Shown here: piece by piece, positions 9,375 through 17,388 of the stretch
How the letters are laid out: every line of letters begins with the position of its first letter
How positions within the stretch are numbered: the first letter of the stretch is position 1
Assembly: GCA_945906795.1 (NCBI GenBank)
Contig: CAMDRO010000001.1
Location: forward strand, 82,591-146,590
DNA length: 64,000 bases
DNA from: Spirosoma fluviale
Lineage (GTDB): Bacteria; Bacteroidota; Bacteroidia; Cytophagales; Spirosomataceae
Direction of reading: 5' to 3'
Notes under the pieces: model-generated
Told to the model about the DNA's origin: nothing
The model's database searches: none
Seen by the model: only the letters and a program-made list of their open reading frames with translations
Translations under genes and position numbers: made by a program

Positions 9375-10770
9375 GATGTAAAACTTCCACATTAGAAATA
9401 AGAACTTGTCCTCTTGATTTCAAAAAATCAATTTCAATATTTTTTACTTTTTTCTGCTTAAATGTAACGATGCGTTTATTGCCTATTGTCTGGCAAAATA
9501 TTTCCTCTTTAGCTCCATTTTCATCTGTCAGTGTCACTTTAAATTGAATAATTCTTTGTCCCATAAATATCGGCTCCTGTACTAATAAGGCATTAATCAT
9601 TTTTGGAGTCTGTAATTTAATTGAAATTTTAGGAGCTTGATCTTCAATATTTGCGGCCCAAAAAGTTTTACTATTTTTATCAATTAGCCCAGAATTAGGT
9701 TTTCCTGAATGATTAGACGACGTATTAATGTGGTCCTTAGTAGTCAATAAATTGACGAGTCCCTTATCTCTTAATTGTTTAAAACCTATCATAGATGTTG
9801 AATCATTAGGATGAATTAGCCCTCTTCTGTCAACAGGTATATTGAGTAATAAATTTGAATTTTTACCTACAGAAGCCACATAAATTTTCATTAATGAATC
9901 AGGCGACTTTACTTTTAAATCCTGGTCAGCATGATAATACCAACCAGGTCTAATGGATACATCCACTTCAGGTGAAACCCAATGACTTCCATCTTGTTGC
10001 CCATTTCGATATAAATTAAATTTCGGAAATCCTGGATAAATCTCGTCCCGGTTAATTGGGCTCCATGTCTTGTCATAAGCAAAACCTCGCTCATTCCCCA
10101 CCCACCTTATATCAGGGCCTGAATCAGAAAATTGTATGGCATTAGGCTGATATTTTAAGACGGTATTATGGAACAAAGGCCAATCATAAATTTGTTTTTT
10201 CCCGTTTGGCCCTTCACCATTAGCTCCATCATACCAAAATTCAAAGATGGGTCCATAATTGGTTAATAATTCTTTCTGCATTTCTGCATAGATCAAATTG
10301 TATTTATCTGTTCCATAATCCGGATGATTTCTGTCCCAGGGAGATAAATAAATCCCTAATTTAATTCCATATTTTTTACATGCCTCCGATAATTCTTTAA
10401 CAACATCTCCCTTGCCATTTTTCCAGTTTGATTTTGCTACTGTGTGTGCTGTAAATTTTGATGGGTATAAAGCAAACCCATCATGATGCTTAACAGTTAA
10501 AATTAAACCCTTCATACCCGCATTTTTTGCAATTCTAGCCCATTGATTGCAATCTAAATTTGTCGGATTAAAGTTTACTGGATTTTCTTGTCCTTCACCC
10601 CATTCTAAATTTGTAAACGTATTCATGTTGAAATGAATAAAGCCGTAATATTCTAATGCTTGCCAATCCACTTGTTTTTTACTCGGTATAGGGTTAATTA
10701 CAGGAATATTTTGAGCAGAAGCTAGCCAATGCATATATAACAAAGATGAAATAAAGATTAGTTTTTTCAT
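9340..10770 (-). CDS. Secreted alpha-L-fucosidase, GH29
   Basis: This 476-residue enzyme starts with a signal peptide (MKKLIFISSLLYMHWLASAQ), so it acts in the periplasm or outside the cell. The GH29 barrel shows YGFIHFNMNTFTNLEWGEG, ILTVKHHDGFALYPS (substrate-binding His pair near 95), YLSPWDRNHPDYG, and the nucleophile Asp at about 181 in FWYDGANG. A C-terminal beta-sandwich of roughly 130 residues follows. It releases L-fucose from fucosylated glycans with retention. The WGEG form and WYDGANGEGP stretch resemble GH29 subfamily B, which would favour alpha-1,3/1,4 linkages, but that is inference. It faces the fucose uptake and catabolic operon divergently. Confidence 0.95.
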   Translation of the reverse strand: MKKLIFISSLLYMHWLASAQNIPVINPIPSKKQVDWQALEYYGFIHFNMNTFTNLEWGEGQENPVNFNPTNLDCNQWARIAKNAGMKGLILTVKHHDGFALYPSKFTAHTVAKSNWKNGKGDVVKELSEACKKYGIKLGIYLSPWDRNHPDYGTDKYNLIYAEMQKELLTNYGPIFEFWYDGANGEGPNGKKQIYDWPLFHNTVLKYQPNAIQFSDSGPDIRWVGNERGFAYDKTWSPINRDEIYPGFPKFNLYRNGQQDGSHWVSPEVDVSIRPGWYYHADQDLKVKSPDSLMKIYVASVGKNSNLLLNIPVDRRGLIHPNDSTSMIGFKQLRDKGLVNLLTTKDHINTSSNHSGKPNSGLIDKNSKTFWAANIEDQAPKISIKLQTPKMINALLVQEPIFMGQRIIQFKVTLTDENGAKEEIFCQTIGNKRIVTFKQKKVKNIEIDFLKSRGQVLISNVEVLHLISTRNEPLYQ

Positions 10771-10837
10771 TTGGAAAAGGTAAGAATTAAATTGATTAAG
10801 GATGTTTTTACATTTATTCTATAAAATAAACCGTGTG

Positions 10838-10845
10838 CAAATTTA
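10838..10845 (-). promoter_or_regulatory. Candidate -7 element for the fucosidase gene
   Basis: On the minus strand this reads TAAATTTG, a perfect TAnnTTTG match in the divergent fucosidase-fucP spacer. It would give a leader of about 60 bases. No TTG lies at the -33 distance, so support is partial. Confidence 0.4.
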
Positions 10846-10867
10846 AAATTAAAAAAAAGAAGGTATA

Positions 10868-10890
10868 TTGAAAGAATTTTATCCTTTCAA
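10868..10890. promoter_or_regulatory. Inverted repeat in the fucP leader, possible operator
   Basis: TTGAAAG and CTTTCAA form a perfect 7-base inverted repeat around a 9-base spacer, ending 17 bases before the fucP ATG. It could be a regulator-binding site or a weak mRNA hairpin near the start. No regulator gene is visible in the fucose cluster to pair it with. Confidence 0.35.
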
Positions 10891-10907
10891 ATAATAAAAA
10901 CAATCCT

Positions 10908-12254
10908 ATGGCATTACCAACCTATGAAAATGAAAATTTAGAGGTATCTCAATCTACTAAAATAAACTACCTAATTCCATTTAGTTTAGTGACTAGCTTA
11001 TTCTTTCTTTGGGGATTGGCCAATAGTTTAAATGGAACATTAGTTAAACAATTTCAAACAGCTCTTGACTTGCAACGTTGGCAAGCCAATATTGTCGAAA
11101 CTGCTTTCTATTTAGGATATTTTATCATGGCACTTCCTGCAGGATATGTAATGAAAAAGTTAGGTTATAAAATGGGGATATTAATAGGATTAATATTATA
11201 TGCAGCCGGTGCGTTTTTATTTTATCCTGCAGCAGAAGTTAGATTGTATTCCTTCTTTTTAGCGGCATTATTTTTAATTGCAAGTGGAATAGCGTTTTTA
11301 GAAACTGCGGCTAATTTATATGTTACGGTATTGGGTGACCCTAAATCAGGGGATTTTAGGTTAAATTTTGCTCAATCGTTTAATGGGATTAGTATCATTT
11401 TAGGACCTGTCATAGGCGGTTTTTTTATATTTTCTGACAAAGAATATAGCCGAGAATTATTAAATAGTCTTCCTGCAGCTGAGGCGGAAGCCATTCGCAT
11501 TTCTCAAGCTAATTCGGTTCAATTACCGTATTTAATTATCGGCATCATAGTTGCCATAGTGGCTGTATTATTTGCCATAACTAAAATGCCTGAAGTAACA
11601 GAAACGACCAATAAGGTTGTTACTCAGACTAAAATAACTATAGCAAGTTTGTTAAAAAACAGGCATTTAACATTAGGGATTATAGCTCAATTTTGTAATG
11701 TAGGGGCTCAAGTATCATTATGGGGTAATTTCGTTGATTTGAAAATTGATTTAGCTAGTGATACAAATTTATGGATTGTTCAAAAAATATATCAAACTAC
11801 TAGTGAAATGTCGCCAACTCAAATAGCAAGTTTTCATGCCTCTTTTGCATTTGTACTCTTTATGTTTGGTAGATTCATTGGTACCTATTTCATGAGTAAA
11901 AATGATTCAAATAAAATTTTGGGAATCTATTCCATCGGGGCTGTGATATCGATTCTTATATCCATTTTTGGAGGAGGAGTGTATGCGCTAGTCGCATTAA
12001 TGATGGTATATTTCTTTCAATCGATAATGTTTCCAACTATATTTGCTTTAGCATGTAAAGACTTAGGTGAAGGTTCTAAATTAGCTTCGTCTTTAATTAT
12101 TATGTCAATAGTAGGAGGGGCTATTGTTCCGCCAATTACTGCAGCATTATTTAAGGTAAGTACTTCTGTAGCTCTTATAATCCCTTTAATGTGTTTTATT
12201 TACATCGTATTTTATTCGTACAGTGGGTATAAATTGCCAGTTAAAAAAATATAA
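10908..12254 (+). CDS. fucP: L-fucose:H+ symporter FucP (MFS)
   Basis: This 448-residue protein has about 12 hydrophobic segments and belongs to the FHS family of the major facilitator superfamily. Family marks are SLFFLWGLANSLNGTLVKQFQ in the first helix region, FYLGYFIMALPAGYVMKKLGYK after helix 2, LETAANLYVTVLG and FAQSFNGISIILGPVIGG, all as in FucP. FucP brings L-fucose into the cytoplasm with a proton. It opens the operon, is divergent from the secreted fucosidase, and overlaps the mutarotase by one base (TAATG). The fucose assignment rests on both family and neighbours. Confidence 0.93.
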   Translation: MALPTYENENLEVSQSTKINYLIPFSLVTSLFFLWGLANSLNGTLVKQFQTALDLQRWQANIVETAFYLGYFIMALPAGYVMKKLGYKMGILIGLILYAAGAFLFYPAAEVRLYSFFLAALFLIASGIAFLETAANLYVTVLGDPKSGDFRLNFAQSFNGISIILGPVIGGFFIFSDKEYSRELLNSLPAAEAEAIRISQANSVQLPYLIIGIIVAIVAVLFAITKMPEVTETTNKVVTQTKITIASLLKNRHLTLGIIAQFCNVGAQVSLWGNFVDLKIDLASDTNLWIVQKIYQTTSEMSPTQIASFHASFAFVLFMFGRFIGTYFMSKNDSNKILGIYSIGAVISILISIFGGGVYALVALMMVYFFQSIMFPTIFALACKDLGEGSKLASSLIIMSIVGGAIVPPITAALFKVSTSVALIIPLMCFIYIVFYSYSGYKLPVKKI

Positions 12255-12583
12255 TGAAAAAATATATTTTATTTTTAGATTTAATTAATGAAGAAAAATT
12301 GATTTTAGAATATATAAATTACCATAAAGAGATTCCCTTGGCCATTAAAAAGAGTATTTTTGATTCTGGAATTATTTCTATGGAAATATATAGGTTTTGT
12401 GACCGATTAGCTATGGAAATTATAGCTAATGAAGATTTCAGTTTTGAACATAAAAATTACTTAGATACGAATAATTCTCATGTGATTGCTTGGGAAAAAC
12501 TCATGTCTACTTATCAAAAAAACATTCCAGGTGCTCCTGAAAATGTTAAGTGGGTTTTGGCCGAAAATATTTTTAAATTATAA
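12254..12583 (+). CDS. DUF718 / RhaM-type sugar mutarotase, probably acting on L-fucose
   Basis: This 109-residue protein matches the L-rhamnose mutarotase family (RhaM, DUF718). The EY-x-x-x-H-x-x-I-P pattern near residues 20-28 corresponds to the catalytic Tyr and His region of E. coli RhaM, and the C-terminus has AWEKLMSTY and the final strand. These enzymes interconvert alpha and beta anomers. Placed between fucP and the catabolic enzymes, it most likely supplies the beta-L-fucopyranose anomer to the dehydrogenase. A DUF718 protein is also part of the Campylobacter jejuni fucose locus. It overlaps fucP by one base and precedes the dehydratase by 3 bases. Confidence 0.85.
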   Translation: MKKYILFLDLINEEKLILEYINYHKEIPLAIKKSIFDSGIISMEIYRFCDRLAMEIIANEDFSFEHKNYLDTNNSHVIAWEKLMSTYQKNIPGAPENVKWVLAENIFKL

Positions 12584-12586
12584 ATA

Positions 12587-14251
12587 ATGATTACGAAAAG
12601 AAAGGCTTTTCTGCAAATTAATGACGTTGACAATTTATTAGTAGCGTTACAAAATTTGAAAAAAGGCACTGAAATTATTCACAATGGTAACAGTATTATT
12701 TTGCAAGATGATATTGATGCTAAACATAAATTTACCACAGAGACAATTCCAATTAATGGAGAAGCTGTAATGTATGGAGTTTTAGTAGGTATAGCCAAAC
12801 AAGAAATTCCCCAAGGTGGCTTAGTTCATACATTTAATTTGCATCACGCATCACAAGAATTTAAAGGTAAAATCAAAGATTATCATTGGTCTCCACCTAA
12901 TGTCGATCCATGGAAAGAATTATCTTTTAATGGTTACCATAGATCCGATGGCCAAGTAGGCACTCAAAATTTTTGGCTTGTTATTCCTTTAGTATTTTGT
13001 GAGAACAGAAATATTGAATTATTGAAAAATGCTTTTATCAATGGTTTAGGTTTTCAAAAAAATGACCCATTTACAGAGCAAGTAGTTTTATTTAAAAACC
13101 AAATTCAAAATGGAGAAAAGTTAAAAAAGCCTGAATTTAATAAGTCTAAGAAAACGACATTGGTTCATAAAAGTGATTTGTTTAAGAATATAGATGGAAT
13201 AAAATTTTTGACTCATGAGAGTGGTTGTGGAGAAAACAAAGATGAATCAGATAATTTATGTTCATTATTGGCAGGTTATTGCTTGAACCCCAATGTAGGA
13301 GGGATAACCTTATTAAGTTTAGGTTGTCAAAATTCACAAATTAGCTTATTCCAACAAAAATTAAAGGAAAAAGATCCTGATTTTTCTAAGCCATTATATA
13401 TTTTTGAACAGCAACAAGATGAAGGAAGTGGCGTAGAACAAATGTTAAATGAAGTTATTCATAAGACTTTTGAAGGTTTAATCGAGATTAATAAATGTAA
13501 GAGAACTCCTGCTCCATTGTCCAAATTACGTGTTGGGGTCAAGTGTGGTGGCTCAGATGGATTTTCGGGTATTTCTGCTAATCCAGCGATTGGGCATACC
13601 GCCGATTTAATCGTGTCATTAGGTGGAACCGTCATGATTGCTGAGTTTCCTGAATTATGTGGAGTTGAACAGGAACTTCAAAATAGATCAATCAATAGCC
13701 AAGTAGCAGATGATTTTGGACTAATGATGCGGGAATATGCTAAAAGAGCAGCAGCTGTAGGAGCTGGATTTGATATGAATCCTTCACCTGGTAACATTAA
13801 AGATGGATTGATCACAGATGCCATAAAATCAGCAGGGGCGGCAAAAAAAGCAGGATCATCCCCTATAGTAGCCTCCCTAGGATATGGGCAATATGTTACG
13901 AAAAGTGGTTTAAATTTAGTTTGTACCCCTGGAAATGATGTATTAGCTACTACCGGTATGGCTGGGGCTGGAGCTACCATTCAATTGTTTACTACGGGTT
14001 TAGGAACGCCAACAGGAAATCCTATCTGCCCTATGGTTAAATTATCTACGAATACAAGGTTAGCTGAAAAGTTGCCTGAAATTATCGATATCGACTGTGG
14101 ACCAATCATTTCTGGTGATAAATCAGTGGAAGAAGTAGGAGAAGAGGTTTTAAATTACATCATCAAATTAGCTTCAGGTGAAATTAATACCAAAGCAATG
14201 GATTTAGGACAAGATGATTTTATGTTTTGGAGAAGAGGCGTTAAATTATAA
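12587..14251 (+). CDS. UxaA-family dehydratase, predicted L-fuconate dehydratase
   Basis: This 554-residue protein has the two-part UxaA (altronate dehydratase) architecture. An N-terminal SAF domain spans about 1-95 (EAVMYGVLVGIAKQEIPQGGLVHT). It is followed by the catalytic UxaA_C region with HESGCGENKDES near 208, LGCQN, VGVKCGGSDGFSGISANPAIGH near 310, AGAGFDMNPSPGN and TGLGTPTGNPICP. Family members use metal-assisted dehydration of sugar acids. No uronate isomerase or altronate reductase gene is nearby. It sits between fucP/mutarotase and fucose-pathway enzymes, so fuconate is the likely substrate. The C. jejuni fucose locus has split uxaA-like genes (Cj0482/Cj0483) as precedent. Confidence 0.88.
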   Translation: MITKRKAFLQINDVDNLLVALQNLKKGTEIIHNGNSIILQDDIDAKHKFTTETIPINGEAVMYGVLVGIAKQEIPQGGLVHTFNLHHASQEFKGKIKDYHWSPPNVDPWKELSFNGYHRSDGQVGTQNFWLVIPLVFCENRNIELLKNAFINGLGFQKNDPFTEQVVLFKNQIQNGEKLKKPEFNKSKKTTLVHKSDLFKNIDGIKFLTHESGCGENKDESDNLCSLLAGYCLNPNVGGITLLSLGCQNSQISLFQQKLKEKDPDFSKPLYIFEQQQDEGSGVEQMLNEVIHKTFEGLIEINKCKRTPAPLSKLRVGVKCGGSDGFSGISANPAIGHTADLIVSLGGTVMIAEFPELCGVEQELQNRSINSQVADDFGLMMREYAKRAAAVGAGFDMNPSPGNIKDGLITDAIKSAGAAKKAGSSPIVASLGYGQYVTKSGLNLVCTPGNDVLATTGMAGAGATIQLFTTGLGTPTGNPICPMVKLSTNTRLAEKLPEIIDIDCGPIISGDKSVEEVGEEVLNYIIKLASGEINTKAMDLGQDDFMFWRRGVKL

Positions 14252-14259
14252 TATTATTT

Positions 14260-15027
14260 ATGATTTTTTCATTAAAAAACAAAGTTGCGATTATTACAGG
14301 GGGTAGTTCGGGTATCGGAAGAGCTATAGCTATACTTTTTGCTCAACAAGGAGCGGAGGTTCATATATTTGATTTTAAAAGTTCACTAAGTGATGAAACT
14401 ATTGCCGAAGTAAAAAAGTATCAACCTAATTCCAATTTTCATTCAGTAGATATTACAAACGAAGCATTAGTTTTACATGAAATAAGCTTATTTAATACCA
14501 TTAATATTTTAATCAATAATGCAGGGATAGCTCAAATTGGGAATGTAGAAAATACAAGTTCGGAAGACTTTCAGAAAATTTTTGATGTCAATGTAAAAGG
14601 AGCTTTTAACTGTATTAAAGCAGTTATCCCTATTATGGTCAACCATCAATCGGGTGTCATTTTAAATATGGCTTCGGTAGCTTCGTCCGTAGGTATTCCA
14701 GATCGATTTGGATATTCTATGACAAAGGGAGCCATAAAATCTATGACTCAGTCCATCGCCAAAGATTATATTTCAAAAGGGATTCGATGCAATTGTATTT
14801 CTCCAGCCAGGGTTCATACGCCATTTGTGGATGGATTTATTCAGAAAAATTACCCTAATAATCAAGCAGAAATGTACGAAAAACTTTCTGCTTCTCAACC
14901 TATAGGAAGGATGGCTAAACCTATAGAAATTGCTCATTTGGCTTTATATTTATGTTCTGATGAAGCATCTTTTGCTACAGGTTGCGACTACCCATTAGAT
15001 GGAGGTTTTTTATACTTAAACAATTAA
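14260..15027 (+). CDS. SDR oxidoreductase, predicted 2-keto-3-deoxy-L-fuconate dehydrogenase
   Basis: This 255-residue classical short-chain dehydrogenase has the NAD(P)-binding GGSSGIGRAIA near residue 15, NNAGIA near 87, catalytic Ser in MASVASS and YSMTK (catalytic Tyr and Lys) near 150, and the C-terminal CDYPLDGGF. IFDF after the second strand places an Asp that favours NAD+. It follows the dehydratase by 8 bases. In the oxidative fucose pathway known from Xanthomonas, the step after fuconate dehydration is oxidation of 2-keto-3-deoxy-L-fuconate to the 2,4-diketo acid by an SDR. That role is inferred from context. Confidence 0.85.
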   Translation: MIFSLKNKVAIITGGSSGIGRAIAILFAQQGAEVHIFDFKSSLSDETIAEVKKYQPNSNFHSVDITNEALVLHEISLFNTINILINNAGIAQIGNVENTSSEDFQKIFDVNVKGAFNCIKAVIPIMVNHQSGVILNMASVASSVGIPDRFGYSMTKGAIKSMTQSIAKDYISKGIRCNCISPARVHTPFVDGFIQKNYPNNQAEMYEKLSASQPIGRMAKPIEIAHLALYLCSDEASFATGCDYPLDGGFLYLNN

Positions 15028-15032
15028 ATACC

Positions 15033-15707
15033 ATGAAATTAAAACTAATTTTCACCTTGTTATTAACATCAACTCTATTTTCGTTCAAAGCTGATAATCC
15101 AATTAAAATTTTATTTTTTGGCGATTCCATTACACAAGCGGGTATCGGAAAAACAGGCTATATAACTAAAATGGCAGAAATGCTTTCTTCCAAAGGTTTA
15201 TCAGGAAAATATGAATTAATTGGGGCAGGTATAGGCGGCAACAAGATATATGATTTGTACCTACGACATGAAGAAGATGTGATTGCCAAGAAACCTAATG
15301 TTGTTGTGATTTACATTGGAATTAATGACGCATGGCATAAAACTTCCTCTAGAACAGGAACAGATTATGACAAGTTTGAAAAGTTTTATCATGCTTTAAT
15401 TCAGAGGATACAAAAATCTGGCAGTCAAGTAGTTATCTGTACGCCTACATTAATTGGTGAGAAGTATGACTCAACCAATGAGAATGATGGGGATTTGAAT
15501 TATTTTTCAACGGTTATACGAAAAATAGCTTTAGATGAAAAATGCAAATTGATTGATTTACGTAAGGCTTTTATCGAGTATGAAACTAAATTTAATACTG
15601 AAAATAAAGCGTTAGGTATTTTAACTTCAGATCGAGTTCACTTAAATGAAGCAGGAAATATTTTCTTAGCGGAAGTTATGTGGGATGTATTAAAAGACAT
15701 AAAATAA
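15033..15707 (+). CDS. Secreted SGNH/GDSL hydrolase
   Basis: The ORF track begins at 14982, but that start overlaps the SDR by 46 bases. The ATG at 15033 begins with a good signal peptide (MKLKLIFTLLLTSTLFSFKA), giving 224 residues. SGNH blocks are FFGDSITQAG (nucleophile Ser), the Gly of GAGIGGNK, IGINDAWH (block III Asn) and DRVHLNEAG (catalytic Asp and His). Such exported esterases often remove acyl groups from sugars. In a fucose operon, deacylation of fucosylated glycans before fucosidase action is plausible but unproven. Confidence 0.85.
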   Translation: MKLKLIFTLLLTSTLFSFKADNPIKILFFGDSITQAGIGKTGYITKMAEMLSSKGLSGKYELIGAGIGGNKIYDLYLRHEEDVIAKKPNVVVIYIGINDAWHKTSSRTGTDYDKFEKFYHALIQRIQKSGSQVVICTPTLIGEKYDSTNENDGDLNYFSTVIRKIALDEKCKLIDLRKAFIEYETKFNTENKALGILTSDRVHLNEAGNIFLAEVMWDVLKDIK

Positions 15708-15712
15708 AAAAG

Positions 15713-16558
15713 ATGAAATTAGTAAGAATTGGAAAGCTTAATGAAGAAAAACCAGCTGTATTTGTCGATAACAAATACTTTGATGTTTCAGATTATATCC
15801 ATGATTTCAATGAATCGTTTTTTGAAAACGATGGCATTAAAAAATTAGAAAATATCGTTTTAACTAAGACATTAAACGAAATACAACATCCAGAAAGGAT
15901 TGGTTCTTGTGTAGCTCGCCCATCAAAAATTATATGTGTAGGTTTAAACTATATAGATCATGCAAAGGAAACCGGAGCTGAAATACCGAAAGAACCCATA
16001 TTGTTTTTTAAAAGTACCACTGCATTAAATGGCCCATTTGATGATGTAGTCATACCTAAGAATTCTTCGAAAACAGATTGGGAGGTTGAGTTAGCCATTG
16101 TAATTGGTAAAAAAGCTCAATATGTATCTGAAGAACAAGCTTATGATTATATCGCAGGATATTGTTTGCATAATGATTATTCCGAAAGAGAGTTTCAATT
16201 AGAAAGGGGAGGAAATTGGTCAAAAGGAAAAGGTTGTGATACATTTGCTCCCTTAGGGCCATTCTTGGTTACTAAAGATGAAATTAAGGATGTTCATGAT
16301 TTAAATATGTGGTTAGATGTCAATGGCAAGAGATTTCAAGTGAGCAATACGAATCAGTTAATATTTAATGTACCCCAAGTGGTATCTTATATTTCTCAAT
16401 TTATGACATTGTTGCCAGGGGATGTAATTAGCACAGGTACTCCGCATGGTGTTGGACTTGGTTTAAAGCCACCTGTGTTTTTACAATCAGGAGATTGTGT
16501 AACTTTAGGTATGGATGGCTTGGGAGAGCAGAAGCAAATATTAGTCGCTTATTCTTGA
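15713..16558 (+). CDS. FAH-family hydrolase, predicted 2,4-diketo-3-deoxy-L-fuconate hydrolase
   Basis: The ATG at 15713, just after the previous stop, is preferred over the track start at 15680, which would add an unlikely basic extension. The 281-residue protein has a short N-terminal domain followed by the fumarylacetoacetate hydrolase fold. CVGLNYIDHAKE, the metal-binding Glu pair in WEVELAIVIG and the Asp of HNDYSERE are present, with GKGCDTFAPLGP and STGTPHGVG further on. In the oxidative fucose pathway this family cleaves the diketo acid to pyruvate and L-lactate. The neighbouring lactonase and SDR genes support that role. Confidence 0.88.
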   Translation: MKLVRIGKLNEEKPAVFVDNKYFDVSDYIHDFNESFFENDGIKKLENIVLTKTLNEIQHPERIGSCVARPSKIICVGLNYIDHAKETGAEIPKEPILFFKSTTALNGPFDDVVIPKNSSKTDWEVELAIVIGKKAQYVSEEQAYDYIAGYCLHNDYSEREFQLERGGNWSKGKGCDTFAPLGPFLVTKDEIKDVHDLNMWLDVNGKRFQVSNTNQLIFNVPQVVSYISQFMTLLPGDVISTGTPHGVGLGLKPPVFLQSGDCVTLGMDGLGEQKQILVAYS

Positions 16559-17388
16559 TGATTGATTCACATCAACATTTTTGGACTTATCAGGTAAATC
16601 GAGATGCTTGGATTACGGAAGATATGGCAAGAATTCGTAAAAATTTTTATCCCAACGATTCACATGAATTATTTGTCAATAATGATATAGATTGTTGCAT
16701 TGCCGTGCAGGCAGATTCATCTGAAGATGAAACATTGTTCTTGATTTCATTAGCTGAACAATCTAAATTCATTAAAGGTATTGTTGGTTGGGTCGATTTG
16801 CAAGCTAAAAATATAGAAAGTCGCCTAACTTACTTTTCTCAATTTGAACTAATTGTTGGGTTTAGGCATGTAGTTCAGTCAGAAACGGATCCTGATTTTT
16901 TAGTTAGACCTGATTTTTTAAGAGGAGTGCAATTACTTGAATCGTTTGATTTTACTTATGATTTGTTAATTTATCCGAATCAATTAAATGCTGGAATTGA
17001 ATTTTGTAAGAAAAATTCGAATCAAAAGATTGTATTAGATCATTTGGCTAAGCCACCTATTAAAACTGGGGATATTTCAGAATGGAAAAAGTATATTAAA
17101 AAGTTCAAAGAATTAGAAAACGTATCTGCTAAAATTTCCGGATTAATTACAGAGGCCGAATGGTTTAATTGGAATGAAAAAGACATTTTTGATATCATTG
17201 AAATATCTTTAGACGTATTTGGCAGAGATCGATTGATGTTCGGTACTGATTATCCTGTTGTACTGGTAGCAGAAGAATTGTCGAGTTGGATTAGTACATT
17301 TAAGAAATCTATAGCTAAATTATCTTCTGATGAAATAAAAAAAATCACTATTGATAATTGTGTTCAATTTTATAAAATAGAATTATAA
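16558..17388 (+). CDS. Amidohydrolase-2 family lactonase, predicted L-fuconolactonase
   Basis: The track start at 16495 lies inside the FAH gene. The ATG at 16558 forms a TGATG stop-start overlap and gives a 276-residue protein beginning MIDSHQHFW. This is the usual COG3618 start, with the metal-binding DxHxHFW motif and a WITEDM segment. Further marks are VGWVDLQ, GFRHVVQSE, VLDHLAKPPI with its His, and MFGTDYPV with the catalytic Asp. COG3618 includes L-fuconolactone and L-rhamnono-lactone hydrolases. Its position next to the dehydrogenase gene fits hydrolysis of L-fucono-lactone to L-fuconate. Confidence 0.9.
   Translation: MIDSHQHFWTYQVNRDAWITEDMARIRKNFYPNDSHELFVNNDIDCCIAVQADSSEDETLFLISLAEQSKFIKGIVGWVDLQAKNIESRLTYFSQFELIVGFRHVVQSETDPDFLVRPDFLRGVQLLESFDFTYDLLIYPNQLNAGIEFCKKNSNQKIVLDHLAKPPIKTGDISEWKKYIKKFKELENVSAKISGLITEAEWFNWNEKDIFDIIEISLDVFGRDRLMFGTDYPVVLVAEELSSWISTFKKSIAKLSSDEIKKITIDNCVQFYKIEL

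Noticed and set aside
13678-13980. 100-residue minus-strand ORF inside the UxaA gene
   Set aside because: Antisense shadow with no independent support.
15680-15712. Upstream start for the FAH hydrolase
   Set aside because: It lies inside the SGNH hydrolase gene and adds a basic extension absent from the family; ATG 15713 follows the stop directly.
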